From contig NZ_JAGFNY010000009.1 in the NCBI RefSeq assembly GCF_019448115.1, positions 1-59,386 on the forward strand: DNA of 59,386 nt. The letters are read 5' to 3'. Positions within the stretch are counted from its first letter, which is position 1. Every line of letters starts with the position of its first letter. The position numbers and the translations under genes were made by a program. This DNA comes from Succinivibrio faecicola. Lineage in GTDB: Bacteria; Pseudomonadota; Gammaproteobacteria; Enterobacterales; Succinivibrionaceae. This document shows positions 17,992 to 26,274 of the stretch, piece after piece. The notes beneath the pieces are model-generated. The model was not told where the DNA came from. It searched no databases and worked only from the letters and a program-made list of their open reading frames with translations.

Positions 17992-18190
17992 AGCAGTTAA
18001 TATAAAATTGACGATTAAGATCGCACTTTTTTTATTATTATTCTCAACATACCATATCTAAAATATGGATGTAACTGATTGATACTATATACAATTAGGA
18101 TCTTTTCTCTAAAGATCTAATTCACAAAATTGATATTTGAATCAATTTTTCTGGCAATGAGCAAATCTTCTTTGAGAAAATGGATAGGTA

Positions 18191-18640
18191 TTATACGATG
18201 TCGTTCTTTTTTAGATATTCAATAATACCATTCATGGTATGTTCAGAAATCACATGCTCTACCCTGCATGCATCTGACTCTGCAATATCTGAAGGAACAT
18301 TGGCTATATGTTTAAAAAATACAGTAAGATACTGATGTCTTTTAAAGATTTTTTCAGCAAGTGCACGACCTTCTTTAGTAAACTCAATATCACCTGCAAG
18401 CTCAACACTTATATATCCGCGCTCTTTTAAAAGACTAAGTCCACGAGAAACACTAGGTCTACTTAACCCAAGTTCATTAGCAACGTCAACAGCTCTTACA
18501 AGACCGTTTTCTCTACGTTCTTTTATCACATAAATTGCTTCAAGGTAAGTTTCACCTGATTCTGCTAATTCTCCTGCCTTTTTTTGAACAGACTCAGGGA
18601 CTGCATCTAGTACTGTTGGTGCACTCTTTATTAGTTTCAT
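18191..18640 (-). CDS. DtxR/MntR family metal-dependent regulator
   Basis: A 149-residue regulator. The N-terminal winged helix has ETYLEAIYVIKER and ANELGLSRPSVSRGLSLLKERGYI (helix-turn-helix near residues 55-75). The dimerisation and metal-binding part has KRHQYLTVFF, DACRVEHVISEHT. These Cys, His and Glu residues match the metal ligand region of MntR (manganese) and DtxR (iron). It would repress or activate metal transport genes when metal is bound. It starts nine bases after the Fur-like gene, so the two regulators are made together. An imperfect hairpin without a T-run is near 18095-18120. Confidence 0.85.
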   Translation of the reverse strand: MKLIKSAPTVLDAVPESVQKKAGELAESGETYLEAIYVIKERRENGLVRAVDVANELGLSRPSVSRGLSLLKERGYISVELAGDIEFTKEGRALAEKIFKRHQYLTVFFKHIANVPSDIAESDACRVEHVISEHTMNGIIEYLKKNDIV

Positions 18641-18649
18641 TATGTGATC

Positions 18650-19093
18650 CTAGGATATTTGTATATTGATTTTATCGCCTACCAATGATAGTTTGATATT
18701 CTCTTCAGCTTTAATTTTACCGCTTGTCATCAGGCCCTGCTTTATTAAAGCTGCAAGCTCCTGAGTTGAACCTTCTTTTTTAATTATGTTACCGGTTTTA
18801 TCCTTTAAAGTACCAAGTTTTGGCTCTACATTCTGCATACCAAGATTTCTGGCCTTTGAAATGACTCCAATCTGTTCAAGACGGTTGATGAGACGGTAAA
18901 CAGTTGCAATTCCAAGATCTGGAACATATTCCTTTGCCTCATACCACAGCTCTTTTGGAGAGGTACATTTACTTGAGGTTAGAATTTCAATAATGTGTCG
19001 ACGCTGAATAGTCATTCTAAGACCGCTCTGCTCGAGTTTTCTTATTGTATCTTCTGTCAGTGCATCAACACTGTATTTCTCGTTCTCATCCAT
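18650..19093 (-). CDS. Fur family-like regulator lacking metal ligands
   Basis: A 147-residue protein. Residues 15-85 are a Fur-type DNA-binding domain (SGLRMTIQRRHIIEIL, then DLGIATVYRLINRLEQIGVI). The following 60 residues do not look like the Fur dimerisation domain. There is no HxHxH block and no CxxC pair; the whole protein has one His and one Cys, both in the N-terminal half. It therefore cannot bind Fe or Zn in the usual way. It may be a Fur derivative with a new C-terminal domain and another signal. It is co-transcribed with the MntR-like gene. Confidence 0.75.
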   Translation of the reverse strand: MDENEKYSVDALTEDTIRKLEQSGLRMTIQRRHIIEILTSSKCTSPKELWYEAKEYVPDLGIATVYRLINRLEQIGVISKARNLGMQNVEPKLGTLKDKTGNIIKKEGSTQELAALIKQGLMTSGKIKAEENIKLSLVGDKINIQIS

Positions 19094-19171
19094 AGATATC
19101 TTCTTCCTGTATAGGTTCTATAATAGAAGATGTGGTCTAACGTTATGAATTTCAAGTAGTATTGCAAAATT

Positions 19172-19618
19172 CTAATTAGACATCAAAAAGCCTACTGTGA
19201 AAATACAGAACAGAATCACGCCAATAACCTTGAGTACAAAAGACATCTTTCTTGAATTGCTCTGATTTTTCACATAACGGTCAATTTCATAATGGCTAAG
19301 CATATTCTCAAGATCGGATCTTGAATACTCGCCGTTATCATCCTTTTTTGCTGCAAGACAGACTTTTCCTGTAGCCTCATACATCTGAATGGAAAAACCA
19401 ATTGAATTTCTTTCAAATGGTTTGACTTTTACATCTTTGACACAGTTTCCACCAAAAGACTGAGCTATTGATATGAGTTTGTCCTTTGCCCCCTGTGCAG
19501 AACGATGCTCTGCACATATGAGCCTATCAGAACAGTCAATAAGCTCATATTCACTGTTTGTTTCATCGTATATACCATTCTCTATTTCAAGAGAATATCT
19601 TATTTCACGATCACTCAA
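19172..19618 (-). CDS. hypothetical protein with a C-terminal membrane anchor
   Basis: A 148-residue protein that I do not recognise. The first 120 residues are hydrophilic and mixed alpha/beta in character. A single hydrophobic segment near residues 124-145 (FVLKVIGVILFCIFTVGFLM) is at the C-terminus, so it is probably tail-anchored with the bulk in the cytoplasm. Its start overlaps the nadA stop by eight bases, which indicates co-translation with NadA. There are 78 bases between its stop and the Fur-like gene. Confidence 0.7.
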   Translation of the reverse strand: MSDREIRYSLEIENGIYDETNSEYELIDCSDRLICAEHRSAQGAKDKLISIAQSFGGNCVKDVKVKPFERNSIGFSIQMYEATGKVCLAAKKDDNGEYSRSDLENMLSHYEIDRYVKNQSNSRKMSFVLKVIGVILFCIFTVGFLMSN

Positions 19619-20687
19619 GTATTATTTTTCCTTCTTTAAGATCTCTTGAGAAATCAAGCATTCTTTCAAGAGGTTTTAATGCACCTAATCTTATGTTCTC
19701 GTCCACAGACAGTTCATGAGATTTTGGACAATTGAGTGCAGCAATAAGTTTTTCAAGGGTGTTAAGTTCCATCCATGGACAGTTAGCACAGCTTATGCAG
19801 TGACCTTTTGTACTTGCCACTGGAGCCTCAATGAATTTCTTATCTTTGCAGGCAAGTGAGAGTTTATAAAAAATATTTCTCTCTGTAGCAATAATAAATT
19901 CTTTTGCAGAAGATTGTTTTGCAAAAGCTAGAATTTGTGAAGTAGAACCTACATAATCTGCTTTTGCAACCACACTGGCAGGAGCCTCAGGATGAACTAA
20001 AACAAGCGCATCTTTATGCTCTTTCTTTACAAAATCAAGGGCATTGGCCTCAAATGCATCATGCACAATACAGCGACCTGGCCAGCAGTAAATATCAGAA
20101 TCTGACATATTGGCAATATATGAGCCAAGGTGACGATCTGGAACCCATAAAATAGTCTTTTTTTGCTGAGTTAGATACTTGCCAAGCTCTACAGCAAGTG
20201 ATGATGTAACAATCCAGTCAGCCTGAGCCTTAACAGCTGCAGATGTATTTGCATATGCAACTACAACAGCATCCTTTACAGATGACTTTACTCTTTTTAA
20301 ATCCTCAACATTGCAGCATAAATCAAGTGAGCACTCTGCAGATAAATCCGGCATGATAACTGTCTTTTCAGGAGAGAGGATCTTTGCTGTTTCTCCCATA
20401 AAGCGCACACCTGCAACTAAAATCAGTTTTTTATCAGAATCTCTTCCTTTTCTTGCCATCTCAAGAGAATCACCGATAAATCCGCCTGAGGCCTCGCAAA
20501 GACGCTGCATTGTTTCAGATGTATAGTAGTGTGCAATTAAAAGTGCATCCTTTTGCTTGATTAGCTCTAAAGCCTTATCAAAAAGCATATCGTCTTTTTT
20601 CTTCTGCTCTATTGTTAATCTGTCTGGTAAATCAAAAGTCTCTGGTATAGAGACATTATCAATCATATGTAAAGACATTTTATTCAA
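19611..20687 (-). CDS. nadA: quinolinate synthase
   Basis: A 358-residue enzyme that condenses iminoaspartate with dihydroxyacetone phosphate to quinolinate in NAD synthesis. Three conserved cysteines for the 4Fe-4S cluster are visible: in SAECSLDLCC (near residue 118), in CWPGRC (near 205) and in CANCPWM (near 300). Other signatures are LIAHYYTSETMQRLCEASGG, GVRFMGETAK and HPEAPASV. nadB and nadC are not in the window. The gene overlaps the upstream small gene by eight bases, so it sits in an operon of unrelated genes. Confidence 0.96.
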   Translation of the reverse strand: MNKMSLHMIDNVSIPETFDLPDRLTIEQKKKDDMLFDKALELIKQKDALLIAHYYTSETMQRLCEASGGFIGDSLEMARKGRDSDKKLILVAGVRFMGETAKILSPEKTVIMPDLSAECSLDLCCNVEDLKRVKSSVKDAVVVAYANTSAAVKAQADWIVTSSLAVELGKYLTQQKKTILWVPDRHLGSYIANMSDSDIYCWPGRCIVHDAFEANALDFVKKEHKDALVLVHPEAPASVVAKADYVGSTSQILAFAKQSSAKEFIIATERNIFYKLSLACKDKKFIEAPVASTKGHCISCANCPWMELNTLEKLIAALNCPKSHELSVDENIRLGALKPLERMLDFSRDLKEGKIILE

Positions 20688-21210
20688 TCCTGAAATTAAG
20701 TTCTTTTGCGCCAGCTTTTATCATGGCATCATTAATATTTTCTTTTTGAGTACTAAACTCTCTTATATTTTTAGTGATTTCTTTACAGTCAAGAATAAGC
20801 TCTTCATCTGACTCAAGGTAATCATTTAAAGCATCAGCAGATGTATAGCTATCTGAATTGACAGGACCTGTCCCTGCAATTAAAGATGGTAAAAGACAGT
20901 CAAGATGTTCAGCCTTTTTAAGTACAGTCACCCAAAAGTCCAGTCCATCAAAATCCTTTAAAGTAAAAGAAAAAATGTCCTGCTCTTTTATATCAAAGCT
21001 ATCAAAGATAGAAAATTCATCACCAAAAACAGCAGCTTCATGCTCGATTACATATTCTTTGTCTTTGTAAAAAAGAGTTCCTGCACAGCTTTTTGATGAA
21101 AATGCAAGTGAAATGATTTTCATTAGTTTTGACAGATTATACTCGCCGTCTACACTTAACAGACGCCATGCTCTTGTATTTTTAATCTGTATTTTCAGAA
21201 GATACTGCAT
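20680..21210 (-). CDS. pRiA4b ORF-3-like small protein
   Basis: A 176-residue protein. The opening YLLKIQIKNTRAWRLLSV, the central DIFSFTLKDFDGLDFWVTVL and the motif CLLPSLIAGTGPVNSD follow the layout of the plasmid pRiA4b ORF-3 / TnpR-passenger family (PF07929), whose function is unknown. The match is by pattern and is tentative. It lies three bases after the 874-residue gene and overlaps nadA, so all three are translated together. Confidence 0.55.
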   Translation of the reverse strand: MQYLLKIQIKNTRAWRLLSVDGEYNLSKLMKIISLAFSSKSCAGTLFYKDKEYVIEHEAAVFGDEFSIFDSFDIKEQDIFSFTLKDFDGLDFWVTVLKKAEHLDCLLPSLIAGTGPVNSDSYTSADALNDYLESDEELILDCKEITKNIREFSTQKENINDAMIKAGAKELNFRIE

Positions 21211-21213
21211 ATT

Positions 21214-23838
21214 TTACTGAGTGACGTTTAAGATCACTACGTCCTCTTTTGTATTTTGATCATCAGCTTCCTTTGATTTAACGGAAGTATTTCTTTGTTT
21301 AATAATATCAGAAAAATCAGTCTGTTTGAGAAGATATGAAAGAGGATCTTCTGCGTTTGCTGCTTTATTTATCTCATTGAGATAATTCTCATAGTCACAC
21401 TCAAGAGTATATGCTCTTATACAGTGAAGTGCTTTTGCCTTGATAAAGTGAAGAGTTCTTTCATCCATTTGAAAAAGTGCATCAGACAGAGCGTGCGTAG
21501 TATTTGTATAGTATGTAATTACATTCTTATCACCGTTTTTAAGTGATTTGGTTGCACCTAATGAGAGTAAAAGTGAGTAAGAATTTAAAACAGATTCACT
21601 ACTGCTCTTTATTGCATTTAGTCCTTTTGCACTCTTTACACCTATTACATCCATTATCTGTGAGGATACAATATTGTAAAGACAGATCTGCTCAAGTTCA
21701 GTTGTGCCATGTCTCAAGCTGAACATTAGAGCCTCACTTAGTTTTTTGACTTCTTCATAATGAGGATCCTGACTGTCCGTTACCTTACTGTCAACACTGT
21801 AAATTTTCCTTAATGATCCAAATGAATTGAGATTAGTCGGAATTGATGGCGGGTACAGCCAGTCACTCTTAAACGATCTAGAATAAAAATCCATATACTC
21901 ATCAACTGAAGATCCAACTCCAAGCTTTAGTGAACGCTGAATATATTCAGCAATCTTTATATGGTTTTCAGGAAGAAGTGTTGAGTTTTTATAAAACTCA
22001 ATCATAAGAACACAGGCAGTTGAGCTTACAGCTGACAGTGACTCAATTTTCTCAACTATTTTCATATAAGGAAGAGGATTATACTTATCTTCTTCCCTCT
22101 CTGATGCAAGCTCTCTGTATGCATCAGGAATTACATATTCAGATGCAATTCTTAAATATGTATATGCCAAAGGCGGATTTGATTCCTTATAAGCTGAGTA
22201 CAAGAGCATGAATCCTGCAACAACACCATATGAAATGGCAATTTTTGCATTGACAATACACTGCTCATAATCCTTTTCAAGATAGTAGTCTACAGCAAGA
22301 TTAAGATAGCCAAAACCGCATCCGTCCTTTGCTGGCTTTTTCCAAAATTCAGTACCACTTGTATCCTTTGACATGCGCTTTTGTTTAGTTGCAAGTATAA
22401 ATGAAGCCTCTGTCATACCAGCATCTGACATTCTCTTTAAAAGCTCATCTTCTGTTTCAAGATCAAATTCGCTGAATAAAGAGAAGATATTAAGACATTC
22501 AAGTGCGAACAGGCCGCCTTTTTTTGCATTGGATACAAAAATGTCTGAAAAGAATTTTAGTGGTTCATCAGGTGTTTTCGCTCTTGGCCTAGATAAGTGA
22601 TACAACTCCTTGTAAAACCCCTCAAAAACTGACTCATCATAGAAGGTGTAACAAAAAAGCATTATTGCAGATAGCAGATTTATATCTTTTTTGTTTACAT
22701 TTGCAAGATAACAAATATGGGAGTCGAATCTTGCAAACAAATCAAGTTCATAAAGATCATCTCTTGAGGTCTTTTTCAGGAACAGAGAACTTGAAGCTGT
22801 ATATTTTAAATATCTAGCTAGACAGTACATTTCATATGAGCTAAAGCCTTCTTGCTCATAGTAGCAAGGATACTCATACAGCTCAGGATGCTTAGTTGAA
22901 TATGAGGTATTAAGATAAGCATAAAACAGAGTGAATCTTATCTTAAGTGCACACTTAGATAGTTTTTGTTCATCAGAACAGTCAAGATTTGAAAAATGCA
23001 GCAAAAATGCCATAAGACATTTGCTATCACCTAAAAGAGCACCATAGGCAAACCACCTGAAAGCCAGCTCCTTATCAAGTGGCAGATATTCGCCATTTAA
23101 ATAAGCTCTGCCGATGAGGAAAGCTAACTGCGGTGGCAGACACTCTTTTAAAAGAGCACTGTCCATACTCTCATTTTTGTCAATGATACAAAATACTCTC
23201 AGATAAAAGACTGTAAGTTCAAAGAAAGTATTCAGATCATAACCGTTGCCAACAGATAGATGCTTATCAGTAAATGACTCTAAAGGAGCGCTTAGCAGCT
23301 GCAAAAATATATATCTAAAATTAGGATCAAACTTTTGGCAAGCTGTTTCGACAACATGAAGCAAAGAAGGATTTATAAGTCTTAAGCTCAGATCGGATGA
23401 ATATACATCAGACGCACCTGTAGCACCTGAAATGAAATTGTCTATATCCGACAGCAGATCATTTAAGTCATCCTCATCGATATTTTTTTTCTCAAAGGAT
23501 ATTGCAGATGGAAAGTAAGTACGCAAAAACAGCTTTCTTTTTTGTCTTACATATTTGCAGATAACGTTATAAGAAGACTTGGAATTGAAATTTACTGCAT
23601 TAACAAAATGATAGAAAAGATGCTGAGCACATTTTGCATCGAAAAGAGTACCTTTAGCCCCCACACTTGAGTTTGAGATTTTTTCTGACAGCTCATCCTC
23701 TGTTATGGTTTTTTCATTAGAATTTTCCTGTATTCCAGAAAATGATAATTCTGTTTCATGTAGTGCATTTAAAAGATTTTCAAACTGCTCTTTTGAGTAT
23801 TTATTGTTTTTGCGTCTTTTCATTTTTATTATCTTCAT
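21214..23838 (-). CDS. large Sel1/TPR-like repeat protein
   Basis: A soluble 874-residue protein without a signal peptide or membrane segment. Helical repeats resembling Sel1/TPR units are visible: LAFLIGRAYLNGEYLPLDKELAFRWFAYGALLGD (key AYxxG and AxxWF positions, near residue 235) and AVDYYLEKDYEQCIVNAKIAISYG (near 525), then PPLAYTYLRIASEY. Such repeats usually bind other proteins. I do not know its partner or role. The first ATG (23838) has no good ribosome binding site; Met6 is an alternative start. An inverted repeat ATCTGT-TTAT-ACAGAT (23837-23852) overlaps the start. It heads a run that continues to nadA and the two regulators. Confidence 0.65.
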   Translation of the reverse strand: MKIIKMKRRKNNKYSKEQFENLLNALHETELSFSGIQENSNEKTITEDELSEKISNSSVGAKGTLFDAKCAQHLFYHFVNAVNFNSKSSYNVICKYVRQKRKLFLRTYFPSAISFEKKNIDEDDLNDLLSDIDNFISGATGASDVYSSDLSLRLINPSLLHVVETACQKFDPNFRYIFLQLLSAPLESFTDKHLSVGNGYDLNTFFELTVFYLRVFCIIDKNESMDSALLKECLPPQLAFLIGRAYLNGEYLPLDKELAFRWFAYGALLGDSKCLMAFLLHFSNLDCSDEQKLSKCALKIRFTLFYAYLNTSYSTKHPELYEYPCYYEQEGFSSYEMYCLARYLKYTASSSLFLKKTSRDDLYELDLFARFDSHICYLANVNKKDINLLSAIMLFCYTFYDESVFEGFYKELYHLSRPRAKTPDEPLKFFSDIFVSNAKKGGLFALECLNIFSLFSEFDLETEDELLKRMSDAGMTEASFILATKQKRMSKDTSGTEFWKKPAKDGCGFGYLNLAVDYYLEKDYEQCIVNAKIAISYGVVAGFMLLYSAYKESNPPLAYTYLRIASEYVIPDAYRELASEREEDKYNPLPYMKIVEKIESLSAVSSTACVLMIEFYKNSTLLPENHIKIAEYIQRSLKLGVGSSVDEYMDFYSRSFKSDWLYPPSIPTNLNSFGSLRKIYSVDSKVTDSQDPHYEEVKKLSEALMFSLRHGTTELEQICLYNIVSSQIMDVIGVKSAKGLNAIKSSSESVLNSYSLLLSLGATKSLKNGDKNVITYYTNTTHALSDALFQMDERTLHFIKAKALHCIRAYTLECDYENYLNEINKAANAEDPLSYLLKQTDFSDIIKQRNTSVKSKEADDQNTKEDVVILNVTQ

Positions 23839-23892
23839 CTGTTTATACAGATTCTAACAAAGAAAGAAGAAAATGAAAAACGCAAAATACAG

Positions 23893-23927
23893 TAAAAAAA
23901 ATGCGACCATCTCTAGTATGACCGCAT
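23893..23927 (-). terminator. terminator after cstA
   Basis: ATGCGGTCAT and ATGGTCGCAT form a ten-pair stem (two G-U) on the minus strand, followed by eight T. It separates cstA from the downstream repeat-protein operon. Confidence 0.88.
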
Positions 23928-23947
23928 CCTTTCATAATATCAGGTGG

Positions 23948-25642
23948 TTATGCTTTCTTAGCTTGTTTAATGTGGTGTGCAATAACACTTACACCTAAAG
24001 CTACAAGAAGAGCTGCCATAACTACAAGAATAACACCTACAATCACGAGAGTCATATTAGCATTCCACTGCTGATTTATAACCTGCAGCACGCCCCAAAG
24101 ACTCATGATCATCATGAATACCATAGGAATGAATGCAACCAGCCAGTGGGTATTTTTTGAAAGTAGCCATAAGCTGATGATTAACAGAGTGATAGCAGAC
24201 ATAAGCTGATTTGATGCACCAAAAATAGGCCATAATGATGCAGCCTCACCTGAAAGAGCAAGTGCCATTGAAAGTGCAACAATAACAAATGATGCAATGT
24301 ACTTATTGATAAACAGCTCTCTTACGATATTAACTTTTACAGGCTTTTGTAAAGAGTATTTCTCGTCAGATGTCTGTCTTGGCATAAACAGCTCCTGGCA
24401 GATGAAACGGCCAAGTCTTGTTGCTGTATCTAAAGATGTCATCATGAATGCTGAAATTGCAAGAGAGATAAATGTCTTTGCATAACCAACATCAAGATTT
24501 AATGCTTCACAGAATGAAGAGATACCTGTTGCAAATGCTGCAGGCGGATTCTTTCCAAGCTCTGTGAATACTTCCTTATCCATTGCCATAACAGCAACCA
24601 AAGCCATAATACCTACAACACCTTCAATAAGCATAGCACCATAACCAATTGGAAGTGCATCCTTTTCATTCTTCAGCTGCTTTGATGTTGTACCAGATGC
24701 CACAAGAGCATGGAAACCTGAACATGCACCGCAGGCAATGAAGATGAATAATGCAGGAACAAGTGCTGTTGGTTTGCCAGAGCCTGTTACAGATACAAAG
24801 CCTTCAAAAGAATTCATCTTGATCTGTGGATTATAGGCAATAATTGAAATTACGCCTAAAGCAAGCATTGCATAAAGAAGCCATGAATTTAAATAATCAC
24901 GAGGCTGTAACAGATACTGAACAGGCATTACTGATGCTACAAAGATATAAACAGCTAAAACACCTATCCAAACTGATGATACAGACTGAGCTTCAAGATT
25001 GAATGCACTTTGAATGTTGAATGGATAATACTGACCTACGTATACACCAATAAAAACAAGAGGAACAAATATGAATGAAGCTTTGAACAGAGAAACTGAA
25101 AACTTGCCTGTTACAAGAGCGAATAATGGAGCTAACAGAATAAAGATAATTGATGATGTTGCAACCTCAGGGAATTTTGCAAAAAGACCTGCAATAAGAA
25201 GAGTGAAAATAGCAACAACAAGTAAAAGACATAAGAAACAGAATGACAAGAACAGCTGTCTGCCAGTAATACCAAGCATCTTTTCCATAACATATGAAAC
25301 AGAACGACCTTTGTTTCTTATGGATATTACAAGAGCTGCAAAGTCATGGAAAGCACCAACAAACACGCAACCTACAAGGATCCAGATTAAAGCTGGGAGC
25401 CAGCCAAAATATGCAGCCATGATTGGACCAACAATAGGACCAGGTCCTGCAATTGATGCAAAGTGATGACCGAAAAGCACAGCCTTTGATGTAGGAACAT
25501 AATCTACGCCGTCAAACTGGGTTTCTGATGGAGTTGGATTTTTTGGATCAATACTAAAAAGTCTAGATAAAAAGCCACCGTATAAGAAATATGCCACTAC
25601 AAAGTAGGCAAGACATATACAGAATAACAAACTGCCTGTCAT
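23948..25642 (-). CDS. cstA: CstA-family carbon starvation / peptide or pyruvate transporter
   Basis: A polytopic inner-membrane protein of 564 residues with about 15-16 hydrophobic segments. The conserved N-terminal blocks are GHHFASIAGPGPIVGP and FGWLPALIWILVGCVFVGAFHDF, and SMDTATRLGR-like text appears as SLDTATRLGRFICQE near residue 400. E. coli CstA and BtsT are longer (about 700 residues), and the shorter form here is common elsewhere. Members take up peptides or pyruvate, often under carbon limitation. The start has AGGAGA five bases upstream. Single gene with its own promoter and terminator. Confidence 0.88.
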   Translation of the reverse strand: MTGSLLFCICLAYFVVAYFLYGGFLSRLFSIDPKNPTPSETQFDGVDYVPTSKAVLFGHHFASIAGPGPIVGPIMAAYFGWLPALIWILVGCVFVGAFHDFAALVISIRNKGRSVSYVMEKMLGITGRQLFLSFCFLCLLLVVAIFTLLIAGLFAKFPEVATSSIIFILLAPLFALVTGKFSVSLFKASFIFVPLVFIGVYVGQYYPFNIQSAFNLEAQSVSSVWIGVLAVYIFVASVMPVQYLLQPRDYLNSWLLYAMLALGVISIIAYNPQIKMNSFEGFVSVTGSGKPTALVPALFIFIACGACSGFHALVASGTTSKQLKNEKDALPIGYGAMLIEGVVGIMALVAVMAMDKEVFTELGKNPPAAFATGISSFCEALNLDVGYAKTFISLAISAFMMTSLDTATRLGRFICQELFMPRQTSDEKYSLQKPVKVNIVRELFINKYIASFVIVALSMALALSGEAASLWPIFGASNQLMSAITLLIISLWLLSKNTHWLVAFIPMVFMMIMSLWGVLQVINQQWNANMTLVIVGVILVVMAALLVALGVSVIAHHIKQAKKA

Positions 25643-25688
25643 GATATCTCCTGATATATTCTTTCAAGCTAATAACATTTTTAAGGCT

Positions 25689-25716
25689 ATTATTAGCAAT
25701 AAAAATACTTAGTCAA
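25689..25716 (-). promoter_or_regulatory. candidate cstA promoter
   Basis: TTGACT (25716-25711) is followed after 15-17 bases by TAATAATA on the minus strand, about 45 bases before the cstA ATG. No CRP site is evident in the vicinity, although E. coli cstA is CRP-dependent. Confidence 0.4.
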
Positions 25717-26042
25717 TAATAGAGGCACTGCAAAACTGACTTTTTTAAGTAATTTAAGAGTTTTTTAATATAGGTGTTTTTTTTTAACTTATTGAATTAT
25801 AAAAGTTTTACATATTTTTGTTTGCATTAATTGCAACATAATAAATTTTATATTGCAAAATTCAACGCACATATATTGTGCAAACCAAGATCAAATATTT
25901 AATGTTGAGACTTCCATTTTGTCTTGAAGCATATCTTATTTCATACGCCTACAGATCTTCTGTTACTTTTGTGTACTGCCACTTTTTTAATATTTCATAG
26001 ATATTTTCTGAGAGGTAAGAATAAAACAGAGAACTTAGAGGC
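25717..26042. other. AT-rich intergenic spacer
   Basis: Between the cstA promoter and the tRNA terminator there is an AT-rich stretch with runs of T. I see no reading frame, hairpin or other feature worth naming. Confidence 0.5.
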
Positions 26043-26067
26043 ACAAAAAAAGCAACCCAAGGTTGCT
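26043..26067 (-). terminator. terminator after tRNA-Val
   Basis: AGCAACC-TTG-GGTTGCT on the minus strand is a perfect seven-pair stem followed by seven T. It follows directly after the encoded CCA end of the tRNA. Confidence 0.92.
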
Positions 26068-26070
26068 TCG

Positions 26071-26148
26071 TGGTGGATGCTATAGGACTCGAACCTATGA
26101 CCCTCTGCTTGTAAGGCAGATGCTCTAACCAGACTGAGCTAAGCATCC
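26071..26148 (-). tRNA. tRNA-Val, anticodon TAC
   Basis: The minus strand gives a full cloverleaf. The acceptor arms are GGATGCT and AGCATCC, the D arm is GCTC...GAGC, and the anticodon stem TCTGC/GCAGA encloses the loop CTTACAA, so the anticodon is TAC (valine, GUA codons). The T arm is CTATAGG-type (ATAGG...CCTAT) with TTCGAGT, and the CCA end is encoded (26071-26073). A strong promoter and a terminator flank it, so it is a single-gene unit. Confidence 0.97.
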
Positions 26149-26165
26149 ATTCAGAAAGTGAGTGC

Positions 26166-26194
26166 ATTATAGTAGTTTGTTTTATGTCTTGCAA
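26166..26194 (-). promoter_or_regulatory. promoter of tRNA-Val
   Basis: TTGCAA (26194-26189) and a perfect TATAAT (26171-26166) are separated by 17 bp on the minus strand, ending 18 bases before the tRNA 5' end. Confidence 0.85.
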
Positions 26195-26274
26195 GTGCAA
26201 TTTGTAAAAAAATATTTACAAAACAGAAAAATGCACTCTTCTTTTGCTTATTTAAGCCTTTGGCATCAATTAAA

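Noticed and set aside
25949-26200. Open frame of 83 codons on the minus strand
   Set aside because: It runs through the tRNA-Val gene and its terminator; the peptide is a by-product of tRNA sequence.
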